Source of the DNA: Phialocephala subalpina
Taxonomy: Eukaryota > Ascomycota > Leotiomycetes > Helotiales > Mollisiaceae
Direction of reading: 5' to 3'
NCBI GenBank assembly: GCA_900073065.1
Contig: FJOG01000034.1
Coordinates: forward strand, 359,580 to 423,579
Length of the DNA: 64,000 nt
Shown here: positions 22,355 through 33,685 of the stretch, piece by piece
How the letters are laid out: each line of letters begins with the position of its first letter
Position numbering within the stretch: position 1 is the stretch's first letter
Position numbers and translations under genes: made by a program
The notes under the pieces: generated by a model
Database searches by the model: none
Told to the model about the DNA's origin: nothing
The model's input: only the letters and a program-made list of their open reading frames with translations

Positions 22355-22573
22355 TCAGTGATATATAGAGTAAAGCTGTTTTCGAGTTTGGAGTTTCTTG
22401 CAAAGAGCCTTGTGGAGGGGCCAGTGGGTTCTTTGGCAGGCTGGGGAGCAGTAGGAAGTCTTGGTGAGGGGCTCGGTGGGAAGGTGAATGGGCTCAATGG
22501 AGTAGCCAGAACAGACGTTAGTTGTTGGTTTGGAGCAGTGTGCGCAAGGAGTGGTCGGTGTGGTTGAAGACAA
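22355..22573 (-). CDS. MYND-type zinc finger, 5' end unresolved, one Cys replaced
   Basis: The frame holds a MYND signature: CAHC, then VCSGY, YCSPACQ, W and HKALC. In fungal MYND fingers the second pair usually reads CSGC. Here the fourth ligand is Tyr (TAC). The frame is open upstream to at least 22660 with no ATG, so a 5' exon must exist or the gene is a remnant. MYND fingers usually mediate protein-protein contacts. Coordinates cover the finger only. I could not find a clean donor/acceptor pair to the frames at 22600-22840. Confidence 0.45.
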   Translation of the reverse strand: MSSTTPTTPCAHCSKPTTNVCSGYSIEPIHLPTEPLTKTSYCSPACQRTHWPLHKALCKKLQTRKQLYSIYH

Positions 22574-22639
22574 TGTGGAGTGGTTTGCGAGGTTGGAGTG
22601 TGTTGCTAGTATTGAGTGCGGAGGGTTGCGGGAAGATGA

Positions 22640-23273
22640 TTGGGTGCTCGAAATTTGAGGAAGTGGGTTGCTCGTGTTCGGTGCCTGTTGTGGTAATTTG
22701 CCTGAAGTTGAAGATCGTTAAAAGGCTGGGGTAGAAGGGATGCAGTTTGATTGCAAAAGGTTTTGGACCTTGAGGATATAGCCAATGGATGTAGAGGCCT
22801 GCATGGACCTTTTGCTCGCCTAAAAACCAATCCAACCATTAAGATCCTTTTGCAATAACAGACTCGACTGTAACTTCTTTTTTGACCTTGGTTTGGTTGT
22901 AAAGAACGGGATCAGATAAGAAAGATGATGGCAAAGGAATCGAGAGCTTGAAATTCTAGAATGAACGATCGACGAGGTATACTCAAAGAATCCGACTTGG
23001 AAGGACAGCTGGAGCCTGAAAGACATGCTCAAAATTGCTTAAAAATATCCGAGAATGCACTATTGCAGATTTCGAGACAAGAAGTTGATTTACATAGTGC
23101 TCCAATGCCGTGCACTTACTTCTTTCTGAGATTCACTTGAATGTAGTGAGAGAATCGTCTTTCGTATCGAACTTGCTACAATGCAAGAAACTCATCTTCA
23201 GTCAAGTAATTGAAGTACGTTCACCTCGACATCAACATCACCAAAGCTGGAACCCACTGTATTCTAGGTCTCA
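22640..23273. other. Region upstream of the MYND frame, nothing firm
   Basis: Overlapping short minus-strand frames with no family character. It may hold the missing 5' exon and promoter of the MYND gene. Confidence 0.35.
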
Positions 23274-24064
23274 TTATCCGGTTCCGCCTCCGCTTATTTG
23301 GCTCCCGTCCCGAATTGCGAAGTATACACCAACTTTTTCGGTCTCTAACTCAGCAATCATTTGAGCCGAATCCTCTGAGTCCGGCGGGACCAGCTTCGGC
23401 CAGCTTCTTAACTCGTCTTTCACAGCAAATCCACATGTGATTGGAGATCCGTGTCCCATTTCGAAGGCAAGTCGCGCATCTAGGATAGCCCTTGGAAATA
23501 TATCAGAAGAAGTGGGCGGAAGAGAGAGCAATGACTTACAATCCGCCATTCTCGAAGAAAATTTCCGTTCCATGGATGCCTGCTCGTGCTAGGGCAGCAA
23601 ATGGGATCTCCCACATGCGATTTGCTGCACGAACACTCTTCCACGGGATTAGGTGCAAACCACGGTAATATATCACTCGCGATCCCTTGCTCCATAGGTG
23701 AACGAGCAGAATATCAGGGTTTTCACCGCCTTTCCTGAGCTGGAAGATGTGACCTTGGTCTTCGGCGATCCTCTGGTAATATCCTAAACCACACCAGTCG
23801 AAGGAGGACTCAAGGATGGTCCGGATACGCTGTCAACATTAGCAAGTAGTCGCGATAGGATTTCGACCTTTGACCAACCTCATCCTTCAGGACGTTGGAT
23901 TTGCAGAATTCCAGCCCAGCTTTCGACGAAGAAGAGAACTGGGAACCGTTTCGCTCCATCTCTAAAATACGTAGCCCCACTGTGGGATCTTGTATACAAT
24001 AGAACCCATCTTCTGCGAGGGCCGTTCTCGCATCCTCAAAGGAGATTGCTGTGGTCGACATCAT
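23274..24064 (-). CDS. Three-exon hypothetical protein, weakly dioxygenase-like
   Basis: Exons 24064-23879, 23829-23540 and 23490-23274 keep phase across two ~49-bp introns (GTTGGT with GCTAAT branch site; GTAAGT with CCAAG acceptor) and give 230 residues. The start may be the first or second of two adjacent ATGs. The N-terminus reads ISFEDARTALAEDGFYCI. The middle has LLVHLWSKGSRVIYYRGLHLIPW and the C-terminal third has FFENGGLAILDARLAF. The combination of a W-x-KGS-x-x-x-Y block and a GGL-x-x-x-DAR block reminds me of phytanoyl-CoA-hydroxylase-like enzymes. The metal-binding HxD is not evident, so I leave the function open. Confidence 0.68.
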
Positions 24065-24998
24065 CCGTGACAGGTGGTTGATCTGAGACGGAGTGCCTAC
24101 GTATGTCCGATATGCCAAAGATGCTGGCAAAATCTAGCTGCCTGTGTGCCACTCCAAGGCGAAGAGAGCTGGGGCGGGAGACTCGAGAAGGAGGTGGATA
24201 GCAAACGGAATCGCTTGGATCGCAGTGCTCGAGAATGCGCCGTTAAGGGCTTGCTCGGAGAAAGGTGAGGAATAGTACGAGTATGAGGAGCGTGTCTATT
24301 GCTAATACGATATAAGTTACTGTGTAAATCGCTGTATGGGCTGCTGGGTAGATGGAAAGGCTATGTGGTACTTACCTCAGTCGTAATTAGGCGGCGCCGG
24401 TTAGGAGACAATGGAATGAGATTGTCCCTATGCGGAAACCCGAAAGGTGGTGGAAGTTTAGACAATACCGAGTGCGATGGAAATTATGTAGATTAAAAGC
24501 GCGCGGCGTAAAGGAGAAATGAATCGATCAATATCGCAGGTCGTTACGGTTGCTGTGCGACAGAAAGACGTGGCGAGACGGCTGCCTCAGCATAGGTGGG
24601 ATGAAGTCTATCGGCGGAGCTGGGCGGAGCTGATCGAGCAGAACACTTGACTCATCGTTGTTGCCTAAGAAACAACCTTGGATGGTTTCTGATCTCTTGC
24701 TTGCAAAGAGGTTAATGAGGCTATTCGAGGGGAGAAATTTGTGGCATGCGCGACTTTGCAAAGTGGTGGGGCTCGAAGTGGCATGTGATTCGCCCCAGCA
24801 ATCCGGCACTGACCGATATGACCCTGGCGCGTTGGGCGTTCAGGCTTCAATGCGTTTAAAATGCTTCAGATTTAAAGCTAAGTTTCAGTCGCAACTTCTA
24901 GAAATTTGACTACTTGGGATTCTTACATATCTCGTGCCAAATCAAATCCTCAGAGCACCCTCAAACAAATTAAGGGTGTCTAGAATTTGCATAACATA
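24065..24998. other. Intergenic, no gene recognised
   Basis: Promoter side of the gene starting at 24064, followed by unremarkable sequence up to a MITE. Only short frames are present. Confidence 0.45.
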
Positions 24999-25246
24999 CG
25001 AAGGCGCGGTTTTAAAGTAATGAGCCATACACGTGATCTATGCACTTTATCAAAACACTAAAAATAATGCGTTCAAGTATTGTATTAATCATATAATTAT
25101 TTAATAACTGTTTATAATTATCTATGAAAATACTAATGTATAATTTTAAGGTAATAAGCTTAATCTAAGTATTTTTACTGCAAAATTCTTGAATTTGGGC
25201 GAGGAAAGCTCGGACCATGGCTCATTACTTTAAAACCGCGCCTTCG
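24999..25246. mobile_element. 248-bp MITE with perfect 30-bp TIRs and TA target duplication
   Basis: The first 30 bp (24999-25028, starting CGAAGGCGCGG) are an exact reverse complement of the last 30 bp (25217-25246). A TA dinucleotide lies directly outside each end (24997-24998 and 25247-25248), as expected for Tc1/mariner-class insertion. The interior is very AT-rich and non-coding, so it must have been moved by a transposase encoded elsewhere. Perfect TIRs suggest recent insertion. Confidence 0.9.
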
Positions 25247-25626
25247 TACTGTACATTGCGCCGAGTCGATCGTGAGAGTATCACGACATCATTGAGGGCG
25301 AAAAGGATCTTGAATCTCGAATCTCGAATAAAAAAAATGAAAGGCCATTTTAATATGTTAAGTAGCGAAATTGATATCTGATATTCATTTATGGTTCCAT
25401 CATAACTTTGCCCTTGTATCAACAAAACATGATTATGATACTGCATTTCCTGAGCCATCTGTTGTCACTGCTATTGTATCTTCCAGACGATACAATCATG
25501 TTTCAATCTCCATATCCACCAGCGCTTACGACTTGCAGCTCGATGAATTTCCAATTGAGCGATCTAACGTAGAAAGCAGAGGTTAGTTGGTATTCGACAA
25601 GGCAGAAGTAAGCCGCCGACTAACCA

Positions 25627-25836
25627 TTACTCGCGCTTGTGACCACACTTAGGGCAGTTATCACCCCTCTTTATATTTGTCTCGTCGCAGTATACAGGGT
25701 TCGTGCACTGGCCATAAAGGCTGAGCTCATCCACAGCTATGTCATATGGGTTGAGAGGATCGGATAGCTCTGTCGGCCCAGAAATGGCCTCGTGAGGGTC
25801 TTGGAGAGATGCCTGAGACAGATCAAGACGAGGCAT
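25627..25836 (-). CDS. 69-residue zinc-ribbon-like small protein
   Basis: ATG at 25836. The N-terminal ~40 residues are acidic and proline-containing. The C-terminus carries a four-cysteine knuckle: QCTNPVYC, then IKRGDNCPKCGHKRE. The small protein at 29160-29309 ends with the same pattern (IRRGETCPKCGAVR). The two genes flank the APH-kinase pair. A structural zinc site is likely. No function is assigned. Confidence 0.55.
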   Translation of the reverse strand: MPRLDLSQASLQDPHEAISGPTELSDPLNPYDIAVDELSLYGQCTNPVYCDETNIKRGDNCPKCGHKRE

Positions 25837-26123
25837 GGTGATATTGCTTGTGTCGAGAGTGTTCTAAGGTTGTGGAGGAAGTTGAGAGAAAGATGTTCGT
25901 GATGTTGGTAGATTTTTCGTGTAAGTTGTTCCTTGGAAGGTATGGAGAGCATGTTGTGAATTTCTCTGACATGTGGCAGAAGAATATCTACAGACGCTTT
26001 TGGCGTGAGCTTGGTAGAGGTAAATACTTATGCCTAAGGCATAACAAATTTAACCCTGTTGGTTGCCGATGAGACGTCTTTCGTGTATCCCACCCGACAC
26101 CAGAATGTCAATCCAGTTCTCGT

Positions 26124-27400
26124 ATGACTCAACCATCCATCTTCCGTTGGCAAGGCCAACATAACGACAAGCGATCCGCGCGGACCTTTCAGCACACAGA
26201 TTGGACAGCTTTACTCAAAGAAGCGCAGATTCTTAATGGTGGCCGGCTGTGCGTTTTCGATGGACCCTATCATGCTGGAGGACGCCATATTGTTCGTCGT
26301 CTCGAATTTATCGATGGAGGCCAATTGTGGCTTGTACGCATTCCTATTCTTCCAGCCTCTTCGACCTCTGACCAAAACGAAATACTGAAGTGGTGGACGG
26401 CCGAACGACGATTTACCATGGAGAGCGAGATTGCAACAATGAAATACATCGCGAAATTCACCGACATACCAGTACCAACGATCTTTGGGCACAGGACATC
26501 TATAGATGGAAACCCTGTTAAGCTGCCATATATGCTGATGCAATGCATAAGAGGCAATATGTTGTTCGACCTTGGGGGTCCTGGCATACTCACTCGTGAG
26601 CAAAAGAGTAGGATCCGGAAGTCGATAGCTTCAATACAGGTTTGTGGAACTCCTACCATTATTTTCATCTTCCTTACTTCTTCTGGTGTTGTGCCTAGTG
26701 TCAAATGGCAACTGCCTCGATCAACAAGCTTGGATCCCTTGTCTTGGGGCCAAACGGGACAATTGATATTGGTCCACTCCCAGCATCGTTTGGATTTGAA
26801 GGACCGTTTACGTCAGCGGCGGACTATTTTCTCTCATGGGCCGCTCATGCAAAATTCGGGAATTTGGACTTTCTCCACGGTCGGCTTGAAGACAACGATG
26901 GGCTTCGAAGCCTAAAGCGGGCGGTGATTTCATTCCCTTCACGCCTCAAGTCGGCAGTGGAGAAGAGATCGTCGAGAAACCCAACCGCTTACGAAAATCG
27001 CTATCCGATCGTCCATCGGGACTTCCTGCCGCACAACATACTTTTCGACGATACATACAATGTTGTGGGTGTGATCGACTGGGAGTTTGCACATTCCGCT
27101 CCACTCGAAGTGTTCACTGCTTTGACAAATATGTATTCTTGTTTTGATTCAAAGACGCTTCATGCAGTTACCGATAGAGATGAGGAAGGAAGGCAGTATA
27201 TTAAGGACGTCATAGATGAGGAGAAGGACGTTCGACAGGGGTGCAAGCTGTCCCAGACCTTTGGGAGTATCTTGGGAGATATCGGTCTGTGCATGACGTA
27301 TTTTGAGGAGGGAAGAGCTGTTTCATTTGGGGAATTACTGGACCGCTACGAATCGGAGACTATTGCGAGTTTTTTGGATCCTAATTCAGTGGAACGGTAA
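26124..27400 (+). CDS. APH-family (aminoglycoside-phosphotransferase-like) kinase A
   Basis: Exons 26124-26639 and 26699-27400 give 405 residues. The 59-bp intron (GTTTGT donor, CCTAG acceptor) keeps phase. APH-fold features are the N-lobe with LWLVRIP and ESEIATMKYI, the catalytic loop HRDFLPHNIL and the metal-binding IDWEFA. The family is large and expanded in filamentous ascomycetes. Substrates are mostly unknown small molecules, and drug resistance should not be assumed. The 3' end overlaps the convergent paralogue by 55 bp. Confidence 0.85.
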
Positions 27401-28699
27401 ATAAAATAAGATTCAACAGCCTTGCATTGCTCATTTTTCATCTCAAATGGCTCTATGACTCTGTGGTGAAAGCCTAATTTTCCAAGGTCAAGGTAAACCC
27501 TCACTGCATATGCCAGATTCTGGAAGTTCTGGTCATTCAGAGTTGCCGACAGCTTGTCATCAACCCCTTCGGCGGCCTCAAACCTTGCCACCCTTTCTAT
27601 ATATTCCTTCCGCTCCCGCCACGTTTGCCTTGTGTCTTTATCTAATGGCTCCCTATTCTCATCGTAATTCCAAGATGCATCCATTGGGAAAGGCACCGTC
27701 GATAAGAAAAGTGGAAATTCCACCAGCTCCCAAGGCACTGTACATGCTCCTTCCCAATCAATGATGCCAAGTATCCTATATCTGCGATCGACGATAATAT
27801 TGCTGTGAAGCAAGTCTCGATGCGATACTGGGAATGGACCACCATCACAGGAAGAAATTCGATTGGCTACCGACCTAACCATGAGAGGGAATTCGACGAT
27901 CGACGTGAGCACTTCATTCACTGGGCCATTCTTCATGCTCCTTTGAATTTCTGTCACGGATTTCGGAAATTTTGCGTGAGCAGCCCACGCATCGAAGAAG
28001 GCTGTTGCTGTCTCAAATGGTCCGCCTATATCTGGGAATGGCCCAACATCATAGCTACCATCCTTGCTCCTGACAATAGTCCCTATCTTTGGCAAACGTA
28101 CTGACGTCATCTGAACCTACCACAAACTTGTTAGATGGGTGATATTAACAAAGCTAAAGCAAAGAACTTACCTGAACCTGAGCTACTGCATCGTAAAAGC
28201 TCCCTCTACGCTGCAGAGGAATCTTCCCTCGATGAGCTTCATAACCACCATCGGCGTCGATGGCAACATTCCCAGGTAAAAACTCCATCAACATAAAGGC
28301 AACTCCAGTTAGGTTGTTGCTATCGATCTCGTATCCGAAAACCCGGGGCAGGGGAATTTTCGTGCGTTCTCTGATCAGTGCCATGACATCTATCTCTCGC
28401 TGTAGCTTCTTGGCCAGCCTTTCGGTAGACTTGTGCATTTGAATCCGTGCGACCCATCGAGTCTTGTTCTCGAATTCAAGCACGCACACGAGGTGATACT
28501 GTCCATTTGTGATCTTTGGGAGTACGTCGCACTTGATGCCGTTGTTGAGGGCGGAGGCGTACTCCCGAAGCGCATCCCAATCTATTGCCTTGATGCAATT
28601 GTCCACCAAGCATCGGGAATGCGAATTCTTAGGGTAGAAGTCAGCACCCTTCCAATTCTGTTCTGGGAAAGCTCGGGCATGTCGCAGAGAGAATTCCAT
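27346..28699 (-). CDS. APH-family kinase B, convergent and overlapping kinase A
   Basis: Exons 28699-28172 and 28116-27346 give 432 residues. The 55-bp intron (GTAAGT donor, CTAAC branch site, GGTAG acceptor) lies at the same structural position as in kinase A, just before the LPKIG strand. Motifs are WVARIQMH, LPRVFGYEI, HRDLLHSNII and IDWEGA. I chose the ATG at 28699; the open frame continues upstream without another ATG. Kinase A and B have the same gene structure and point at each other, which suggests an inverted duplication that has since diverged. The C-terminal codons of B overlap those of A. Confidence 0.85.
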
Positions 28700-29159
28700 G
28701 TGGGGCGAGGGAGCGCCCAAGAGGTGGCAGTCGAATGATCAAAGTAGTGAGGACTTTGGTTGTTAGAGTGCAAGGCACTTCGCTAGGAGTTTTGGGCCTG
28801 GCAAGGGCTGCTGCCTAAAATAAATGAAGCATTGAGTCATCGCGGCTGCTCCCGCCCCAGCATATCTTGCCAGGAACTCGGGCGTATCTGTCGCTGGCAA
28901 GCTCCTGGAGTTTGGCAATTGCTCCTACTTTGAAGCATAATTGTGGAGATTTTTTTTTGGACGCGTTTGGCCTGCTGCAAAGTACTTAATGCTGCCTAGC
29001 TGCCCCTCTTGTCGAGAAACATCACTAAAAAACAATCAAAACCAAACTCCATTTCTAATCCATTATTAAATTGTATCAACCGATCAGGGCTATGTATGTT
29101 CACTTGATTACTGTCGTACGCCAACATTTGGAACGATTTTTAATGTGTCTATTAGGATA
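28700..29159. other. Divergent intergenic region between kinase B and a small zinc gene
   Basis: About 460 bp that should hold the promoters of both neighbours. It has a T8-type run near 28950. No frames of interest. Confidence 0.4.
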
Positions 29160-29309
29160 ATGTCTCCCGCTCTTCCAGTACACCAACCTCTCAGTATGTC
29201 TCCCAGCGAGTATGCCGAGTGCTCGACATTTGGCTGTGGCCAAAAGGATATTAGGAGAGGCGAGACCTGTCCGAAATGTGGTGCAGTTCGTCCAGAGAAC
29301 GATAACTGA
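29160..29309 (+). CDS. 49-residue zinc-ribbon-like small protein
   Basis: A short frame from the ATG at 29160 to the stop at 29309. It contains AECSTFGCGQKDIRRG followed by ETCPKCGAVRPEN, the same four-cysteine layout as the protein at 25627-25836. A second in-frame ATG at residue 13 could be the start. Conservation of the motif between two flanking genes is the main argument that it is real. Confidence 0.5.
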   Translation: MSPALPVHQPLSMSPSEYAECSTFGCGQKDIRRGETCPKCGAVRPENDN

Positions 29310-29798
29310 ACTCCACATCAACAACCACTCGAACTCGACAGTCATCGTCTTCTCTTCGGCAATGATACGATACGATATATCATATACGAGGGATGACCCA
29401 TGACCGATGAATTCAACCGGGCGATGGGCACATTTGGAAGCTTGGACTGGGCGTTCGCATGACCACAAGGGAGAAATACAAATCACGTATCCCATACCTC
29501 CTATATGTGTATGATTGTAGAGATGGTGACTCCCAATGTTCGGCTGCCTTATTTCCCTTATGTTGCGTCCCCTTGCCGCCGCCAATGGAGAACAGCAACT
29601 TTATCGATAAGAACTTACGAAGGTGCTCAAAGGGCTAAATTTAGGGACGGGTTGTCCCGACGCTGAACCCTTTTTGGCCTCGCCTCGTCAACATATATTA
29701 CGTAACCAGACCGAACGGCTGAGGTGAATTCGCGATAACTTGCATCTTCGCATCACAGGTCCTTAATGCCCCATTCGCGTTCTTTTCAATCTGCGATC
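29310..29798. other. Intergenic, promoter of the FunK1 gene
   Basis: No gene recognised. Contains a run of short direct dinucleotide-rich sequence (ATACGATACGATATATC) near 29365. Confidence 0.4.
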
Positions 29799-32420
29799 AT
29801 GGTTACAGCCTCTGAACTTGATAAAATCAGGTGTAACCCGATCAAGGAACGGTTAGCCACCTTCCGTCGCCAATTTGAATCGACACGTTCAAAGCTTGCT
29901 GTGTCCTCTTCATCCGATGTTGTGCAAACTGTATTTTCAACGGCTGCCACCGCAAGTATGGCTCAACTTCTTATGGCTGAGCCCTTTTTAACGTAAATAG
30001 ATGTCAAAAACCTGGTTCTCGACCTTATCCAAGCTCTACAGATCGAACCGGCAGCGCGTACCCTTCCTTCACGAATAGCTGAGAGAACCCTCTCTGGTGA
30101 CCTTGGTCTGTTATATAGTCGCGTGGATGCGAACCAGTTGGACATTGCACCAGCTATCCCTTTAGTAGAACAGATTGTCAGGAATGAACCTGACGCGCCA
30201 ACCTGGAACGATGCGGATATTTGGCATGCAGTGTTTGAGTTGATTGCGCGAACGAATTCTCCGACGCCACCGACTGCCTTCGAGAAAGCCGTCTTCGACA
30301 CGCCACTACGATCCAGCTCGGCTTCTCAGAGGGGGATTGAACAGACACACGACGAAGTTGATCAGCGAATACTCGAGGAACTTACCGGGCGAGTCTACTA
30401 CGATGTCGGAGGCTTCTACGAACGATACTTTGAAGGGAAGTCCTGGACGAACAAGGCGAGGGATATCTACGAAGAGTCGAGAGCTCAATATGCCGAAGGT
30501 CGCTGGAGCAGTTGGCCAGAACCTTTACTTCAAAGTCTATTCTTTGAGTGGTTCATGAAGTTCCAGGACACTCTCTTCAGCGGACTTCGCCGCAAATATT
30601 ACACATCAGCGAACAAAGTATTGAGGGGCTCGGAGGCTGATCGCAAGCTTGACATTTTCCTTACTCGCGCCGACCTTACCTTACCCGACGGCGAACACGA
30701 CTGGTCAAATGTACTCGTTATTGGGGAACACAAACAGAATCCTGATGAGGATCGCTCAACAAAAACACTGGTGCAGTTGGCAGGGTATGCGCGCGAGGTG
30801 TTTGGAAGTCAACCGGAGCGGCGATTCGTCCCTGGTTTTACGATGTGCGGAAGCATAATGCGACCCTGGGTTTTCGACAGATCTGGCCCGTACAACTCCG
30901 AGCAGTTCGATATACACAAAGAGCCTGAGCGATTCATCAGGGTTATTGCTGGGTATGCGCTGATGACGGACGCGGAGTTGGGGTTGAATACGTTCATCAA
31001 GCGTGATGGGACCGGCAAGTACATTGTCGCACGGGATGTGGGGATCTCTTTGGAGGACAAGCCAATCGCCTCGACAAAAGCGATAGTGTGTAGAGGAACG
31101 ACCTGCTATCGAGGAAGGAGACGCGACTCAACCGACTGGGATTACGTGGTGAAGTTCGCTTGGCCGTCTGACAAAAGGCAACGGGAGGGGAGGTTATTGA
31201 AGCTGGCGAGAGAGAGAGGAGTCACAGGCGTTGCTGAATGGTTCCATCATGAACAGATTGCCATCGATGGGAGTATGGACACCATTGCAAATTTGCGGAA
31301 AGGCATGAAATTTGGGCTACCACGGAAACTCTCCAACAAAGCTTCTTGGGTCGATAATGGTACGGAGTCCAGCCGAGCAAATTCGAGAACAAGAAGTAGT
31401 CTTCGGGGAAGATCCAGGAGCAGCGTGGGACGCTTGACCGGTCTCGGAATCACTACAAGCAGTACCCCAATTTCGTCTTCTGGGCAGAAAAGAAAACGGG
31501 ACGAATTATCTACGCCTGAGATTGGCGCCATCAAGAGATCCAGATCGGATGACAGTCAGGTTGTTGCTAGAAGTGCGGAGCCGGACGTGAAAGAGCATGG
31601 GCTAGACAATTTCAACGTCCACAGTGTCGAGGAACCTGAGGCCGACAGTCTGGCAGGCTGTGAGAGTGAGGCATACGGCAATCGGATACACTGCTGCTTA
31701 GTGGTTTCACCAGCTGGGCGACCACTTCATGCATATAGGTCTGTCAGGGAGCTTCTAGAGGCTCTGCGCGATGCTATTGCGGGTCACAGGTCGTTGCTTG
31801 AGAATGGGAAGATTCTTCATCGGGATATTTCCGAAAATAACATTATCATCACAGATCATACTGCTGAAGGAGACTCGAGAGGAAGATTGATTGACCTAGA
31901 CTTGGCGAAGGAGCTAGATAGCATGCCGAGTGGAGCCAGTCATCGGACTGGCACCATGCAGTTCATGGCAATTGAAGTGCTCCAAGGCAAGGGGCATACT
32001 TACCGGCATGACCTTGAGTCGTTCTTTTACGTCTTCATATGGATGTGCATTCGGTATGGTCATGAAGAGGCCGGCGACAGGTTGGAAGCAGCTGGAGCAA
32101 ATGAGTCAAAGCCCAACAAGAGGAGGGTGCGACCAGCGAAGACCAGCATACTGCGAGGTTGGTATACTGGGACCTATGCAGAAATTGCCAACATCAAGCG
32201 TGGCCATATGGTCGGTTTTGAAGATATCACTGCGGAGTTCGCGCCTGAGTTCATGAATCTGAGGCAGCTGGCTGAAGATCTAAGGGACGTTCTCTTTCCA
32301 ATTCGGGGTAAGCTTTTCACAGGAACCTACAAAGATCGCAATATCATGTACGACGGGATGATTAATGCATTCAACAAGGCGATCAGCCATTTGGGAAAGG
32401 AGCAACAGGCAAATTCATAG
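29799..32420 (+). CDS. FunK1-type fungal protein kinase
   Basis: Exons 29799-29955 and 30001-32420 give 858 residues. The 45-bp intron (GTATGG donor, TTAAC branch site, ATAG acceptor) removes the only in-frame stop (29994). The N-terminal ~350 residues have a FunK1 layout: LFFEWFMKFQDTLF, KLDIFL, VLVIGEHKQ, FTMCGS. A basic, Ser-rich insert (GQKRKRDE, IKRSRS) follows. The C-terminus has the catalytic loop LHRDISENNIII, IDLDLAKE in place of DFG, TGTMQFMAIEVL and YRHDLESFFYVFIW. FunK1 kinases are expanded in ascomycetes and basidiomycetes, with few known substrates. An upstream ATG at 29766 is in frame but has a weaker context. Confidence 0.86.
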
Positions 32421-32807
32421 GCAAGGCGAGGACTGACCTTCAGCATTGGGAGGCGTTTGGTACCTTTTGTTTTTTGAAATATTTATTTTAGGAGTCTGGG
32501 AACTGTACAATACCATTAATGATACCAGGGACGTCAAAGAACGCGCGACTTATTGTATAATACATCAATTGTTTCCTATAAATACGATGCGCCTCATGTC
32601 TGCTTCCGATGACAACCTCTCTATTTTCTTCTGTGATATTCCACCCATGCATCTGACCGCCGCTTCCCTCGACCAGATGTGCTCCCGCGTTGGGACCTGG
32701 CTGATAGAAGGATGAGGTCCTCATCATATATTCGTCCCCAGCAGCGGCCTAGGGACAAGTAGGCACACAGATCTTGAGCTGCTGCCTGTCCACCTGTGGG
32801 AGGAAGC

Positions 32808-32913
32808 TTATTTGACTCTGCGCTGCACCATGGTCCAGCGCGTGCGTACTGCGGCCGGAGTCCTGCCTGGGAAGATCCAGTCCCAAGACTTGTCCTCTTT
32901 CTTGTACGAGACA
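32808..32913 (-). pseudogene. SANT/Myb-like C-terminal fragment 1
   Basis: The minus strand reads YKKEDKSWDWIFPGRTP, then a VRTR...VQRRVK end and a stop. It is the same as the fragment at 33494-33685 with a small deletion. No start or upstream domain is present. It belongs to the dispersed SANT fragments related to the gene at 43554-46092. Confidence 0.5.
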
Positions 32914-33323
32914 AGAGATGACGACTGGAACTATGACACCGACTAGGAGCGTAATGCATCTGATGATGAGCCGGAGGATGGGGAGGATGACAGGTTTTCC
33001 TTGGGAAGGGCAACGATGACAGAAATGATAACGAGAGGGACGATATGGCGTGAATCGAAGCTGCGAGCGAACATCTCGTAATGGGGGAGTCGATTGGGGT
33101 TGGGAAAGAAAGACGTCAAGGTGCCAAGCACCCCATCTCGCACACTACAGAGTTTAGCAGAGGACGGAAGGAAATGGAGGTCGCGGACACCATTTAATAC
33201 GATCAAAATAGAGCATTGAGAATGGCGCACCACGTCAACACAAGAGACAAACAACTTCTCAGATTTGAGGGCAACAAACAATACCACATCAACCTCCTCC
33301 AACCTCAGCCCTCCATCCAATAT
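32914..33323. other. Intergenic, decayed sequence
   Basis: No gene recognised between SANT fragment 1 and the 17-bp minisatellite. Minus-strand frames here have no family character. Confidence 0.35.
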
Positions 33324-33407
33324 CAACATCAAACCTCCTCCAACATCAAACCTCCTCCAACATCAAACCTCCTCCAACATCAAACCTCCTCCAACATCAA
33401 TCTCCTC
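33324..33407. repeat. 17-bp minisatellite, five units
   Basis: Five head-to-tail copies of CAACATCAAACCTCCTC; the last differs at one or two positions. The unit length is not a multiple of three, so it is not a conserved coding repeat. Confidence 0.92.
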
Positions 33408-33493
33408 CACGATGGGATGATAAATGCATTCGTCACAGCATATGCCAAAGGACAGGAGCTTGAGCTGCTGCTTGTCCACCTATGGGAGGAAGC

Positions 33494-33685
33494 TCATTTG
33501 ACTCTACGCTGTACCATGGTCAAACGCGTGCGTACTGCGGCCGAAGTCCTGCCTAGGAACTTCTTGAAGATCCAGTCCCAAGACTTGTCCTCTTTCTTGT
33601 ATGCTAGCAAGCGTTGCTCGTCTATATCCTCCCATCGGCTATGCTTGCTCGTGCTCGAACGGCCCGCTCGTCCCCGCTCGAACAT
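33494..33685 (-). pseudogene. SANT/Myb-like fragment 2
   Basis: A 63-codon frame with a recognisable SANT core: SRWEDIDEQRLLAYKK, SWDWIFKKFLGRT and a basic VQRRVK end. The tryptophan spacing is SANT-like. It has no N-terminal part and lies in a block duplicated near 42-43.9 kb. It is likely a detached C-terminal domain rather than a gene. Confidence 0.5.

Noticed and set aside
26124..28699. Antibiotic-resistance phosphotransferases
   Set aside because: The APH fold is shared by many fungal kinases of unknown substrate. Nothing in the sequence points to drug modification.
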